DNA of 64,000 nucleotides, taken from positions 364,577 through 428,576 of the forward strand of contig NZ_CALSBS010000002.1 of assembly GCF_943590815.1 (NCBI RefSeq). The letters run 5' to 3'. The position numbers were made by a program, and so were the translations under genes. The DNA comes from Pseudocitrobacter vendiensis. Lineage in GTDB: Bacteria; Pseudomonadota; Gammaproteobacteria; Enterobacterales; Enterobacteriaceae. This document shows, in pieces, positions 7,198 through 14,810 of this stretch (position 1 is the first letter of the stretch; every line of letters starts with the position of its first letter). Below the pieces are notes generated by a model. It was not told the DNA's origin. It did no database searches and was given only the letters and a program-made list of their open reading frames with translations.

Positions 7198-8469
7198 ATG
7201 CCAATGCAAGTTAATGTCACCTCGAAGGTGAACAGTAAGGCCATCCGGCGCGAACAGCACAACGGACGTGAGCACTGGGTTGTTCCTTCATACACCCTTC
7301 CGGCGAACGTGGTCATGAACGGAGGTCTGTATCCGGCCAGTGAGATTGACCAGCACTACAGTGGCCTGGAGGGGACACTGGCACCGCTTGGACATCCACA
7401 GGTCAACGGTCAGTTTGTTTCTGCTTTTAGTCCTGAGGGGCTGAATGTGGGTTATGTGGGGGCATGGAACAAAAACGTCAAGAAGTCCGGCAACCGCGTC
7501 TACGTCGAGAAGTGGATCGATACAGAAGTGGCAAAGCGCACGGATGACGGAAAGCGCCTCCTTGAGCGTCTTGAAGCGCTGGAGAAAGGCGAGGATGTTC
7601 CGCCAATCCATACCAGCGTTGCCGTATTCCTGGAGGAGCTTGAAGCGAACGATGAGCAGAAAGCTCAGGGGGCTTCATGGGTTGCGAAAATTCACGCGAT
7701 GGACCATGACGCCATCCTTCTGGATGAGGTTGGCGCAGCTACGCCAGAACAGGGGGTAGGGATGATGGTAAATGCTGATCTTGCCACTCCACTGAAAGCT
7801 AATTCCGGCGCTCTGGTGGGGGAAACCTATCGCGAGCGTGAGCGGAGGCTGGAGAAGGCAGCGAAAGATAAATTCGCTCCTGGCGAGAAAGAATACGCCT
7901 GGGTGGCTGACTTCACTGACTCGCAAGCGGTAATCATCCTCAACAATGGCGAGCCGAAGGTTTACGGATACAAGTCTGAAGGCGGAAAGATTGTCTTTGA
8001 TGATATCGGGACAGAGGTTCAGCGCCAGAGTTCATGGGTTGCTGTCGTCAACAAACTCAAATCTTTTTTCACACCGCAGGAACAGCCTGCACCAAACCAC
8101 AAAACGGAGGGCGACATGCCTTTAACCAAAGAAGAACTGGAACAAATCGGCAGCATGATCGGCCAGGCTGTTGCGACCAATACTGAAGCGGCTATTAAGC
8201 CTCTCGCGGAAAAGGTTGATGCACTGCAGGCCAATCAGAAGCAACTCGCTGACACTCTAACCGCCAATACGCGCGCAGAAGAGAAAGCCAAGCGTGAAGC
8301 GGTTGCGAAGGTCCATGGCGAAATCGTCGCCAATGCGCTGTCTGGTGAGGCATTGGATGCGATGTTTAAAACAATCGGCGACTCTGCACCGCTGGGCGCC
8401 AATTCCGCGCAGCAGCAGAATGAATCTGGCGCACCGGACCCTAAAACCTATTTCGGAGGTGCTGCGTAA
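7198..8469 (+). CDS. DUF2213 prohead protease with scaffold-like tail
   Basis: A 423-residue protein. The N-terminal part (about residues 1-200; EHWVVPSYTLPANVVMNGGLYP, GTLAPLGHPQ, IHTSVAVFLEE, IHAMDHDAILLDE) is the DUF2213 domain, considered a capsid maturation protease. A linker follows, and the last 118 residues (from MPLTKEELEQIG) form a charged, Ala/Lys/Glu-rich helical region typical of scaffolds. The layout mirrors lambda C/Nu3, in which a protease gene carries an in-frame scaffold gene. Its stop overlaps the decoration gene start (TAATG). Confidence 0.82.
   Translation: MPMQVNVTSKVNSKAIRREQHNGREHWVVPSYTLPANVVMNGGLYPASEIDQHYSGLEGTLAPLGHPQVNGQFVSAFSPEGLNVGYVGAWNKNVKKSGNRVYVEKWIDTEVAKRTDDGKRLLERLEALEKGEDVPPIHTSVAVFLEELEANDEQKAQGASWVAKIHAMDHDAILLDEVGAATPEQGVGMMVNADLATPLKANSGALVGETYRERERRLEKAAKDKFAPGEKEYAWVADFTDSQAVIILNNGEPKVYGYKSEGGKIVFDDIGTEVQRQSSWVAVVNKLKSFFTPQEQPAPNHKTEGDMPLTKEELEQIGSMIGQAVATNTEAAIKPLAEKVDALQANQKQLADTLTANTRAEEKAKREAVAKVHGEIVANALSGEALDAMFKTIGDSAPLGANSAQQQNESGAPDPKTYFGGAA
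8116..8469 (+). CDS. internal in-frame scaffold start within the DUF2213 gene
   Basis: An ATG at 8116, in frame with the protease gene, is preceded by ACGGAGGGCGAC, a strong ribosome site for a coding-region position. Translation from here gives a 118-residue, highly charged helical protein (MPLTKEELEQIGSMIG...), the size and composition of a phage scaffold such as lambda Nu3. This is inference from the ribosome site and analogy; no family signature is claimed. Confidence 0.6.
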   Translation: MPLTKEELEQIGSMIGQAVATNTEAAIKPLAEKVDALQANQKQLADTLTANTRAEEKAKREAVAKVHGEIVANALSGEALDAMFKTIGDSAPLGANSAQQQNESGAPDPKTYFGGAA

Positions 8470-8924
8470 TGGCTCGCTATCGCCGCGTTAATATCGACGG
8501 TCAGTCTCTGTACAAGACCGAAACCCGCGCCACTGCAGCAGCCTTGCTGCCAGGTACCGCTGCTGTCATCAACGACGATAACGAGTTTGCGCAGGCAACT
8601 GAACTCGCCGGACGTCTCTACATCATCGACGTTGCCTATCATCAGGGTCTGAAAATCACTGAAGCAGTGCCCGCCGGCGACTCCGCCGTGGGTAACTACG
8701 TAGAAGAGGGGCGCGAGTTGGCGCTGCTGTGCGTGGCGGGAACTTACGCCAAAGACGATCCAATCAAGTTGGGTAGTAATGGGCAATTTACCAAAGCTAC
8801 TGCAGACACCGATTCGGTGATTGGCTATAGCCAGGACGATGCGACCATCGCAGCCAGCACTACCGATTTCATCCGTGTGCGTATGCGCGTCGGTACCGTA
8901 GCCGCTGCAGATGCTGGCGCTTAA
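8469..8924 (+). CDS. head decoration / capsid cement protein
   Basis: A 151-residue protein between the protease-scaffold gene and the major capsid gene, the normal place for a head decoration (gpD-like) protein. It is beta-rich with Ala/Gly-rich turns (ATAAALLPGTAAVI, ELALLCVAGTYAKDDPIKLG) and ends with a typical barrel-like stretch (FIRVRMRVGTV). Assigned from position, size and general sequence character rather than an unmistakable motif. It would bind the expanded capsid lattice and stabilise packaged heads. Confidence 0.65.
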   Translation: MARYRRVNIDGQSLYKTETRATAAALLPGTAAVINDDNEFAQATELAGRLYIIDVAYHQGLKITEAVPAGDSAVGNYVEEGRELALLCVAGTYAKDDPIKLGSNGQFTKATADTDSVIGYSQDDATIAASTTDFIRVRMRVGTVAAADAGA

Positions 8925-8938
8925 TCAGGAGAATAAGA

Positions 8939-10036
8939 ATGTATTTTACCGCTGAAACACTGGCTACGAATGGCCGCCTGCGCGGCCACTGGAATGAGCT
9001 TTGGGCCAACCGTGACATCTATAACGCCCAGCACGACATGATGGTCAACGCGTATCGCACGCGCATGACTCATGAGATGTTGGCGGCGAACGCTATCGGT
9101 GGCTTTACTCGCGAGTTCTGGGCCGAAATTGACCGTCAGATTATCCAGATGCGCGATCAGGAAATTGGCATGGAAATCGTCAATGACCTGATGGGTGTGC
9201 AGACCATTCTGCCAATCGGCAAAACTGCAAAGCTGTATAACGTCTCCGGCGATATCGCTGATGATGTCTCTATCAGCATTGACGGTCAGGCGCCTTACTC
9301 TTTCGACCATACCGAGTTTGGCTCTGATGGCGACCCTGTTCCGGTATTCACTGCTGGTTATGGCGTTAACTGGCGTCATGCTGCAGGGCTCAGTACCGTC
9401 GGTATCGATCTGGCTTTGGAATCGCAGTCGGCCAAGATGCGTAAATTCCACAAAAAACGCGTCAACTTCTACCTGAACGGCGATGCCAGCATCGTTGTAG
9501 ATGGTATGCCGGCTCAGGGCATGAAAAACCACCGCAACACTCAGAAAATCAACCTTGGTAGCGGTGCTGGCGGTGCCAACATCGACCTCACCACTGCAAC
9601 CCCGGCGCAGTTACTGTCTTTCTTTGGCCCGACCGGTCCGTTTGGTCTGACGGCTCGCACCAACAAGGTGACGGCTTACGACAAGCTGTGGGTGAGCCCT
9701 GAAGTCTGGGCCAACATGTCTAAGCCGTATCTGGTGGATATCAACACCGGCACAAATGCGCTGCTTAGCGGAACCGTTCTGGATGCGATCAGCAAGTTTA
9801 TTCCTGCTAAGTCTATCCAGATGACCTATGCACTGGAAGGTAACGAGTTCCTGGCGTACGAGCGCCGACAGGATGTGATTTCTCCTCTGGTAGGTATGGC
9901 TGTGGGCGTTGTACCGCTCCCGCGCCTGATGCCGCAGAGCAACTACAACTTCCAGATCATGTCCGCAGAAGGTTTGCAGATTAAGAAGGACGGCGAAGGC
10001 CTGTCCGGTGTGGTCTACGGCGCTAACCTGGCTTAA
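8939..10036 (+). CDS. major capsid protein
   Basis: A 365-residue protein with a strong ribosome site (CAGGAGAATAAGA) and the position of the major head subunit. The N-terminal RGHWNELWANRDIYNAQ and the C-terminal region (YERRQDVISPLVGMAVGVVPLPR) are characteristic of a major capsid family of tailed phages (DUF6260 type), presumed HK97 fold. It forms the icosahedral shell built around the scaffold. Followed by a small connector-like gene and a terminator. Confidence 0.85.
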   Translation: MYFTAETLATNGRLRGHWNELWANRDIYNAQHDMMVNAYRTRMTHEMLAANAIGGFTREFWAEIDRQIIQMRDQEIGMEIVNDLMGVQTILPIGKTAKLYNVSGDIADDVSISIDGQAPYSFDHTEFGSDGDPVPVFTAGYGVNWRHAAGLSTVGIDLALESQSAKMRKFHKKRVNFYLNGDASIVVDGMPAQGMKNHRNTQKINLGSGAGGANIDLTTATPAQLLSFFGPTGPFGLTARTNKVTAYDKLWVSPEVWANMSKPYLVDINTGTNALLSGTVLDAISKFIPAKSIQMTYALEGNEFLAYERRQDVISPLVGMAVGVVPLPRLMPQSNYNFQIMSAEGLQIKKDGEGLSGVVYGANLA

Positions 10037-10045
10037 GGAGCAATC

Positions 10046-10342
10046 ATGGCTGAAAAATACGAAGTGGTTAAGCCGTGGCACGGCGTTGCGCTTGGTGACG
10101 TTGTTGAGCTGGGCAAAGTTCATCCGTCGCTGAAACCGCATGTGCGCAAGCTGTCCGATAAAGCTGCTGCGGAACTGGTACCTGCAACCCCGGGCGCTGG
10201 CACTGACAACAAAGCGCGCAAAGAGGCAGTCATTGCCCGACTCGATGCGCTGGGAATTGAGCATAAAGGTAACCTCGGTCTGGAGAAACTGACCGAATTG
10301 CTACCGGAAGGTGAATTCGAAAAGCTTTTCCCTGCTGAATAA
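10046..10342 (+). CDS. small head-associated protein with HeH/LEM-like tail
   Basis: A 98-residue protein immediately after the capsid gene. The N-terminal half (KYEVVKPWHGVALGDVVELG...HVRKLSD) is beta-like; the C-terminal half (RKEAVIARLDALGIEHKGNLGLEKLTELL) resembles a short helix-extended-helix (HeH/LEM-like) domain seen in several phage head proteins. A head-completion role is inferred from position. A strong terminator follows the stop codon. Confidence 0.65.
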   Translation: MAEKYEVVKPWHGVALGDVVELGKVHPSLKPHVRKLSDKAAAELVPATPGAGTDNKARKEAVIARLDALGIEHKGNLGLEKLTELLPEGEFEKLFPAE

Positions 10343-10345
10343 CAG

Positions 10346-10367
10346 CCGCCGCTGAGGCGGTTTTTTT
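10346..10367 (+). terminator. terminator after capsid genes
   Basis: CCGCC / GGCGG stem with GCTGA loop followed by seven T residues. It lies between head and connector genes; a second small stem (GCCCTCTTCGGAGGGC) follows directly. Confidence 0.8.
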
Positions 10368-10400
10368 ATGCCCTCTTCGGAGGGCTTATCAGAGGCTCGC

Positions 10401-10802
10401 ATGATTACCACAGAACAGGCCAAGGAATATCTGGAGTCAGTCGGTATCACGCTGCCAGATTTCATCCTGCAGGCTCTTTTAGAGCAGGCTGGCAGCATTC
10501 AGGAGTGTCTGGATGCGCATTACCCTCCCGCAACCGCTCTGCTAATACAGTCCTACCTGCTGGGGCTAATGGCGCTGGGGCAGGGTGACAAATACATCAG
10601 TTCTCAGACAGGGCCCAACGGCGCATCACGCTCATTTCGGTACCTGTCTTTTGCTGACCGATGGAAAGCCTCTCTGGGGCTTCTGAGGGGACTAGATAAG
10701 TATGGATGCGCTACAAGCCTGATCCCGCCTGATCCGACTAACACCGCTTTTGCTGGCATCTGGATTGCCCGAGGCGGCTGCATGTGCAACGGGAGTCGAT
10801 GA
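10401..10802 (+). CDS. head-tail connector-type protein
   Basis: A 133-residue protein (MITTEQAKEYLESVGITLPDFILQALLEQ...) in the connector slot between capsid and tail genes. The helical N-terminus and the C-terminal SFRYLSFADRWKASLGLLRGLDKYGC are reminiscent of head-completion/adaptor proteins of DUF1073-portal phages. I chose ATG 10401; an in-frame ATG at 10368 would start inside the T-run of the upstream terminator. It overlaps the next gene (CGATGATGG). Confidence 0.65.
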   Translation: MITTEQAKEYLESVGITLPDFILQALLEQAGSIQECLDAHYPPATALLIQSYLLGLMALGQGDKYISSQTGPNGASRSFRYLSFADRWKASLGLLRGLDKYGCATSLIPPDPTNTAFAGIWIARGGCMCNGSR

Positions 10803-10990
10803 TGGCGTTGATATCGGTCAAGCAGAGGCTTCCTGAGCCCTTCGTAAAGGTCTGGGTTATCACTGACTGCGGGCGGCGGGTCACGGGTTACGTTAAAAGT
10901 AACGGTGAATGGTATTTGCTGTGCCGGAAGGTAGCCGCTGAGAATCCGGAGATTATCCGGTGGGAGGATGATAGTGTCAGCCACGGCTAA
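10799..10990 (+). CDS. DUF551-like small protein
   Basis: A 63-residue ORF reading MALISVKQRLPEPFVKVWVI, then TDCGRRVTGYVKSNGEW and ending in IIRWEDD. The SVKxRLPEP...V..W and ...I..W pattern is that of the DUF551 family, small proteins common in lambdoid phages, usually in early or NinX-like regions. Finding one within the connector genes is unusual. It overlaps both neighbours, so it is likely co-translated. Function unknown. Confidence 0.6.
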   Translation: MMALISVKQRLPEPFVKVWVITDCGRRVTGYVKSNGEWYLLCRKVAAENPEIIRWEDDSVSHG

Positions 10991-11336
10991 CTGGTCTTAC
11001 ACCAATGTCGCCACTGTCTACCCTCGCGTCTATGACGACTGGAACAACACCTGGACAAACGGCACCCCATACCTGATTGACTGCACCTGGACGGCAAACA
11101 ATGAAGTTGCTGTAGATGCCAGCGGGAAAGAGTTCACCACGAACCTGATTTTCTTCACTGAACTGAAGCGTAACGGCGGCGATGCGACCATGCCGAAGCG
11201 CGACTGGTACATCGCAAGAGGTGACACAACGGCGCAGGCCGATCCGCTGAAGGCTGGTGCCAATGTCATCAAAGCGGTGACTGAATGGGATATGTCACCA
11301 TTTGGTGAGGAACCCGATTATAAGGTTATGACGTGA
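10968..11336 (+). CDS. head-tail joining region protein
   Basis: A 122-residue, Trp- and Thr-rich beta-type protein (SATANWSYTNVATVYPRVYDDW, CTWTANNEVAVDASGKEF, IFFTELKRNGGDATMPKRDWYIARGD) in the position of neck or head-tail joining proteins. The start may be ATG 10968 or GTG 10974; GGGAGGATGATAG gives a ribosome site for either. No certain family assignment. Confidence 0.6.
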   Translation: MIVSATANWSYTNVATVYPRVYDDWNNTWTNGTPYLIDCTWTANNEVAVDASGKEFTTNLIFFTELKRNGGDATMPKRDWYIARGDTTAQADPLKAGANVIKAVTEWDMSPFGEEPDYKVMT

Positions 11337-11343
11337 GGTAATC

Positions 11344-11781
11344 ATGCCCGTTAAAGGTATCAAGCGTGTTCAGATGAACACCCGTAAGGTGCTGACAGAA
11401 ATTGCCGGGCCACGCACAGAAAGAGTGCTGACTGAGGTCATGATTGTCGGCTCGTCTCACGCAGCGTTACTCACCCCCATTGATACCTCCACACTCATCA
11501 ACAGCCAGTACAGAAAACTTGAGCCAATGCCAGGAGGAATGCAGGGAAAGGTCGGGTACACGGCTGCATACGCTGCCGCCGTTCATGGTATGTCCGGGAA
11601 GCTAAAAGGCCAGCCGCGTGAACACTTCGGCAAAACTCGCGCTGGAAAAGAATTCGGTGGTGGCACAGGAAAAGGTAACTATTGGGATCCTGATGCCGAG
11701 CCGGGATTTCTGACTAAAGGCTTTGAGCGTGACGGTCTCAACGAGATAAAGGCCATCATCAAGCAAGGGTACAAAGTATGA
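11344..11781 (+). CDS. neck / tail completion protein, HK97 gp10-like position
   Basis: A 145-residue basic protein (pI high, many Lys/Arg) with a ribosome site GAGGTAATC. It contains LLTPIDTSTLINSQYRK and VGYTAAYAAAVHGM, the pattern of HK97-gp10/Mu-like neck proteins (tail completion, minor tail protein Z-like) in which 'TP.DTG.L..S' and 'Y.Y..HG' are conserved. It ends in an ATGA overlap with the tail terminator gene. It would help join the tail to the head connector. Confidence 0.7.
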   Translation: MPVKGIKRVQMNTRKVLTEIAGPRTERVLTEVMIVGSSHAALLTPIDTSTLINSQYRKLEPMPGGMQGKVGYTAAYAAAVHGMSGKLKGQPREHFGKTRAGKEFGGGTGKGNYWDPDAEPGFLTKGFERDGLNEIKAIIKQGYKV

Positions 11782-12164
11782 CACGTAGCGAGGTGTATGA
11801 CGCGCTGAGAGCGTGGTTGCAGTCGCATGGATTTGATGTTGGTTATCGTGTTCAGAGTCGATTCTGGAAAGATTCTGAAGAATCAGCAGGCGATCGCTTT
11901 ATCGTTATACAGCAGAACGGCGGCGGCAAGCCAGAAGAGGCGATAACCCGCGATTATTTCCGAATCCTCCTCCTGTCAGGTCAGAACGACAGCAATATTA
12001 ACCAGGTTGAAGACCGCGCCGACGCTATCCGCCAGGCGATGATCGACGACTACAAAACTGAGTGCATCATCTCGATGCAGCCAATCGGCGGCATCACCGC
12101 CATCCAAACCGAAGAAGGTCGTTACCTCTTCGATATTTCCTTTCAAACCATCATTTCCCGATAA
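11778..12164 (+). CDS. tail terminator protein
   Basis: A 128-residue protein (TRSEVYDALRAWLQSHGF...QSRFWKDSEESAGDRFIVIQQNGGGKPE...IRQAMIDDY...ISMQPIGG...TEEGRYLFDISFQTIIS), matching tail terminator proteins that cap the tail tube once it has reached the tape-measure length and join it to the neck. Located just before the tail tube gene, as in lambda (U before V). Start overlaps the previous stop by 4 bases. Confidence 0.75.
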   Translation: MTRSEVYDALRAWLQSHGFDVGYRVQSRFWKDSEESAGDRFIVIQQNGGGKPEEAITRDYFRILLLSGQNDSNINQVEDRADAIRQAMIDDYKTECIISMQPIGGITAIQTEEGRYLFDISFQTIISR

Positions 12165-12179
12165 AACGGAGATACAAAC

Positions 12180-12914
12180 ATGGCATGTGAAGCTGGTGCA
12201 TTCACAGGGCGTGACGTCGTTGTTTATTACGCGATTTCCTGCCCAGAAGTCCAACCATCAAACGGTGACTATACACGCCTTGGCATGATGCGAGGCAAAA
12301 CGACAGGCGCAGAATGGGAAACCGCTGATGCAACTGCCGATATGAGCGCTGCATTCACGCAGGAAAACCTCGTTACTTACAAGAACATTTCGTTCTCAGG
12401 TGACGGCGTTACCCGCAAAGAGGATGTTTATGCGCAGAACGCGCTTAAACGCCACGTCTATAACCCACCCGCAGAGACCAGTAACCAGCCGTATGTCTGG
12501 CTGAAGATCATCTCTCCAAACGATATTACCGAAGGGCCGTTCATGGTGACCTCATGGCAGGATGAAGCGCCGCACGACGATGTCGCCACCTGGTCTATCG
12601 AAGCATCCAGTGCGGGACAGGTTGATGTACGCGACGTCGGCGCGGTGATTACCATCACTACGCAGCCGCAGAACCGCACGCTCACGGTGGGCGATGCACT
12701 AAACCTGTCTGTGGCGGCAAATGTCTCTGACGGCTCCACTCTGACCTATCAGTGGAAGAAGGGCGGAACTGACATCTCTGGTGCGACGAACGCTACCTAC
12801 ACGAAGGCCAGCGTCGTTACGGGTGATGCGGGTTCTTACTCCTGTCAGGTTACATCCTCAACCGCCGGCTCGGTAACCTCCAGCCCAGCTACTGTAACCG
12901 TGAACGCAGCCTAA
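12180..12914 (+). CDS. major tail tube protein with C-terminal Ig-like domain
   Basis: A 244-residue protein with two parts. Residues 1 to about 155 form the tube subunit (GAFTGRDVVVYYAISCPE, EWETADATADMSAAFTQENL, FSGDGVTRKEDVYAQN, FMVTSWQDEAPHDDVATWSIEA). From about 160 onward comes an immunoglobulin-like domain (ITTQPQNRTLTVGDALNLSV, LTYQWKKGGTDISGAT, GDAGSYSCQVTS). Ig-like domains on lambda V and many virion proteins are displayed on the particle surface and are thought to bind host-surface glycans weakly. It polymerises into the tail tube. Confidence 0.85.
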   Translation: MACEAGAFTGRDVVVYYAISCPEVQPSNGDYTRLGMMRGKTTGAEWETADATADMSAAFTQENLVTYKNISFSGDGVTRKEDVYAQNALKRHVYNPPAETSNQPYVWLKIISPNDITEGPFMVTSWQDEAPHDDVATWSIEASSAGQVDVRDVGAVITITTQPQNRTLTVGDALNLSVAANVSDGSTLTYQWKKGGTDISGATNATYTKASVVTGDAGSYSCQVTSSTAGSVTSSPATVTVNAA

Positions 12915-12954
12915 ACCCATGGGAGGCTTGGCCTCCCTCTTATTGAGAGTTTCC

Positions 12955-13608
12955 ATGAAAGCAATCACCGATATCGGCCAGGCTGTCATTCGCGCCAGCG
13001 GCAAAGAGATATTCCTCAACCCTTCATTCCTGGCTATGTCCCGAATCGGCACGCCTGAACAAATCGTTGATGCTTTCGTGAAAGTTCATGCAGGCCATTA
13101 CCCAAAGCACAGAATTGCGGACCAGCAGATACTCAAAGCGGCTAATGCACGCTGCTTTGCTGAAATGGCCGCAGCTGCAGCTAACGTAGTCAGGCATTGC
13201 TCTGAAGGCGACATTGCTGAAATCATCGGCTCTTACTCAGTGACTACGGCGGGACGCCTCGTGTTTAAGCCTGGCTCGTTGCCAGTTGAGGACGTCATCC
13301 AGCTGGCGCGGCATCTGATTTTGCATGGCGTGATGGGGGATCAGCCGCCCGAGGAGTTCGAGAGCAAGAAAGGCGAGTACAGCGATAAATTCGATGCCCG
13401 TACATTCGTTTATACCGCAGTTGCCCACCTCGGGATGAGTGAGGCAGACGCCTGGAACATGACGATGACCAGCTTCCGCGCCGCCATGAACGCTAAATTT
13501 CCGCAGAAAGAGAAAGCCAGAGTGCCTACTCAGGAAAAATACGACGAAGTCATGGACTGGGCCGAACGAATGCTGACGATCGACGCGCAACGGAACGGGC
13601 CGCATTAA
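12955..13608 (+). CDS. tail assembly chaperone-type protein (DUF6246-like)
   Basis: A 217-residue helical protein between tail tube and tape measure, the slot of the lambda G/T chaperone. Sequence MKAITDIGQAVIRASGKEIFLNPS, then ARTFVYTAVAHLGMSEADAWNMTMTSFRAAM at the C-terminus is characteristic of this family. I chose ATG 12955; an in-frame ATG at 12919 lies further from a ribosome site. No second T-like frame is visible beyond the stop because inserted genes follow at once, so the normal frameshift product is either absent or not needed. Confidence 0.7.
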   Translation: MKAITDIGQAVIRASGKEIFLNPSFLAMSRIGTPEQIVDAFVKVHAGHYPKHRIADQQILKAANARCFAEMAAAAANVVRHCSEGDIAEIIGSYSVTTAGRLVFKPGSLPVEDVIQLARHLILHGVMGDQPPEEFESKKGEYSDKFDARTFVYTAVAHLGMSEADAWNMTMTSFRAAMNAKFPQKEKARVPTQEKYDEVMDWAERMLTIDAQRNGPH

Positions 13609-13630
13609 TCAACTTAAGAACAACACAAAC

Positions 13631-13655
13631 AGCCTCGCTAAAGCGGGGCTTTTTT
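13631..13655 (+). terminator. terminator before the KilA-N module
   Basis: GCCTCGC / GCGGGGC stem with loop TAAA and six T residues, nearly identical in sequence to the terminator at 831 that precedes the Rha module. Confidence 0.8.
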
Positions 13656-13694
13656 ATACCTGCAATAAACCCAACGCGCTTCACACGCGCACGT

Positions 13695-13700
13695 TATAAT
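13695..13700 (+). promoter_or_regulatory. -10 element for the KilA-N leader
   Basis: Perfect TATAAT, 13 bases upstream of the hairpin. No good -35 is seen at 16-18 bases, so the promoter is only probable. Confidence 0.45.
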
Positions 13701-13712
13701 CCCAGAGCCTAC

Positions 13713-13777
13713 AGAAAGCGAGCCTGAGAGTTAGTTGTACTCTGGGCTGCTATCTCTGTGTGACAGGCTCACTTTCT
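13713..13777 (+). ncRNA. C4-antisense-RNA-like structured leader of the KilA-N gene
   Basis: Arms at 13713-13726 and 13764-13777 pair in 13 of 14 positions, with an inner AGAG/CTCT stem enclosing TTAGTTGTA. Same layout as the Rha leader at 909: terminator, possible promoter, long hairpin with GTTAGT at its apical loop, then an antirepressor-type gene within about 15 bases. Fits the C4 antisense RNA family by position and motif; structure is read directly, family is inference. Confidence 0.55.
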
Positions 13778-13790
13778 ATAGGTAAACCTC

Positions 13791-14321
13791 ATGCACTATC
13801 CAACCGTATCTGTAAACGGAGTTTCCGTTCGCGTTGATGACGAAGGGCGCTACAACCTCAATGATCTTCACGCTGCCGCAGTGGCAAACGGAGAGGCAAC
13901 AGAACAGCAGCGCCCAAGTCAGTTTTTGCGTAGTGCTCAAGTTAAGCGCTTCATAAAAGCACTAAAAGCCAAAGTGCAAAAAAGCACTCTGGAACAAATT
14001 CAACCACTTAATGTTATTAAAGGTGGGGATGAACCAGGCGTTTGGGGTGTTGAACTGTTGGCGATCCGTTATGCCGCATGGATTAAGCCGGAATTTGAGA
14101 TTGAAGTATATGAGGTGTTCCGAACGGTGGTGCGCCTCGGCATCAGTGCCATGTCCCGCCTGAACAAAATTGACCACATCATCAATACTGAAACCAAGCA
14201 GATCAGCCAATGCGCCAGCCAGATGGCCAGATGGGGTTCCGGCGGCCGCAAGCAACTACTGAACGCAGCACGGGATCGTGTTGCTGATGAAGTTCAAATG
14301 TATTTGCCTGGCATTATGTAG
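13791..14321 (+). CDS. KilA-N domain protein
   Basis: A 176-residue protein with an N-terminal KilA-N DNA-binding domain: VNGVSVRVDDEGRYNLNDLH, PSQFLR, then GVWGVELLAIRYAAWIKPEFEIEVYEVF, the classic family end. The rest is helical. KilA-N proteins are phage antirepressors or regulators that can inhibit host cell division or derepress prophage genes. It is an inserted gene between tail chaperone and tape measure, flanked by terminators on both sides, with a C4-like leader that probably keeps it off in the lysogen. Confidence 0.85.
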   Translation: MHYPTVSVNGVSVRVDDEGRYNLNDLHAAAVANGEATEQQRPSQFLRSAQVKRFIKALKAKVQKSTLEQIQPLNVIKGGDEPGVWGVELLAIRYAAWIKPEFEIEVYEVFRTVVRLGISAMSRLNKIDHIINTETKQISQCASQMARWGSGGRKQLLNAARDRVADEVQMYLPGIM

Positions 14322-14330
14322 GCAGCGATG

Positions 14331-14351
14331 ACCCGCTTAACTGCGGGTTTT
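14331..14351 (+). terminator. terminator after KilA-N gene
   Basis: ACCCGC / GCGGGT stem with loop TTAACT, followed by TTTTG. Short T-run but the stem is strong. Confidence 0.65.
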
Positions 14352-14435
14352 GTCGTCGTCATGGATATAAGATCAGTTTATACAGTAATGCCACGCGTGA
14401 TAAATTTACGGAAATACATTTCGTGGTGAATCAAC

Positions 14436-14810
14436 GTGGAAGATGAAAAGCAGCGCCAAATGCAGCTTCAACTGACACTTCAGCGACGACTGGAGAAAGT
14501 CACTCCAGAGCTATTCTCTGAATATCTTTTCGAACGCGGCGTCAAAACAGTCATATGTCCAATTTGTGGTAGTGATGATATTTCTATCCCTAACGCCAGT
14601 TCGATGACTGTAGGGCCTGAAGGGTGTGAAAGCAGCACTTATGCCATCCCAGTCAAACTCGACACAGAAGGGCCACCATACTCATTGGTGAAATATGAGT
14701 ATCGATTGATATGCAAAAACTGTGCTTATTCGATGCATTTTGCAACGTGGCCGGTATTGAAATGGGTGGAGAAGAAGCTTTCAGATTCAGGGAAAGGGAC
14801 TAATGAATAG
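14436..14810 (+). CDS. moron: zinc-ribbon protein
   Basis: A 124-residue protein with two CxxC pairs, CPICGSDDIS (about residue 42) and CKNCAYSM (about residue 98), spaced as a zinc ribbon, and a charged helical N-terminus. GTG start. It lies in the inserted block between the tail chaperone and tape-measure genes and overlaps the next ORF by 8 bases, so the two are coupled. Its AT content is higher than the structural genes. Function unknown; candidate exclusion or defence component by position only. Confidence 0.65.
   Translation: MEDEKQRQMQLQLTLQRRLEKVTPELFSEYLFERGVKTVICPICGSDDISIPNASSMTVGPEGCESSTYAIPVKLDTEGPPYSLVKYEYRLICKNCAYSMHFATWPVLKWVEKKLSDSGKGTNE

Noticed and set aside
13608..13700. 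Possible -1 frameshift extension (lambda G-T type) of the tail chaperone gene
   Set aside because: No slippery heptamer was evident near the stop and a terminator follows within 25 bases, so no T-like extension can be supported.
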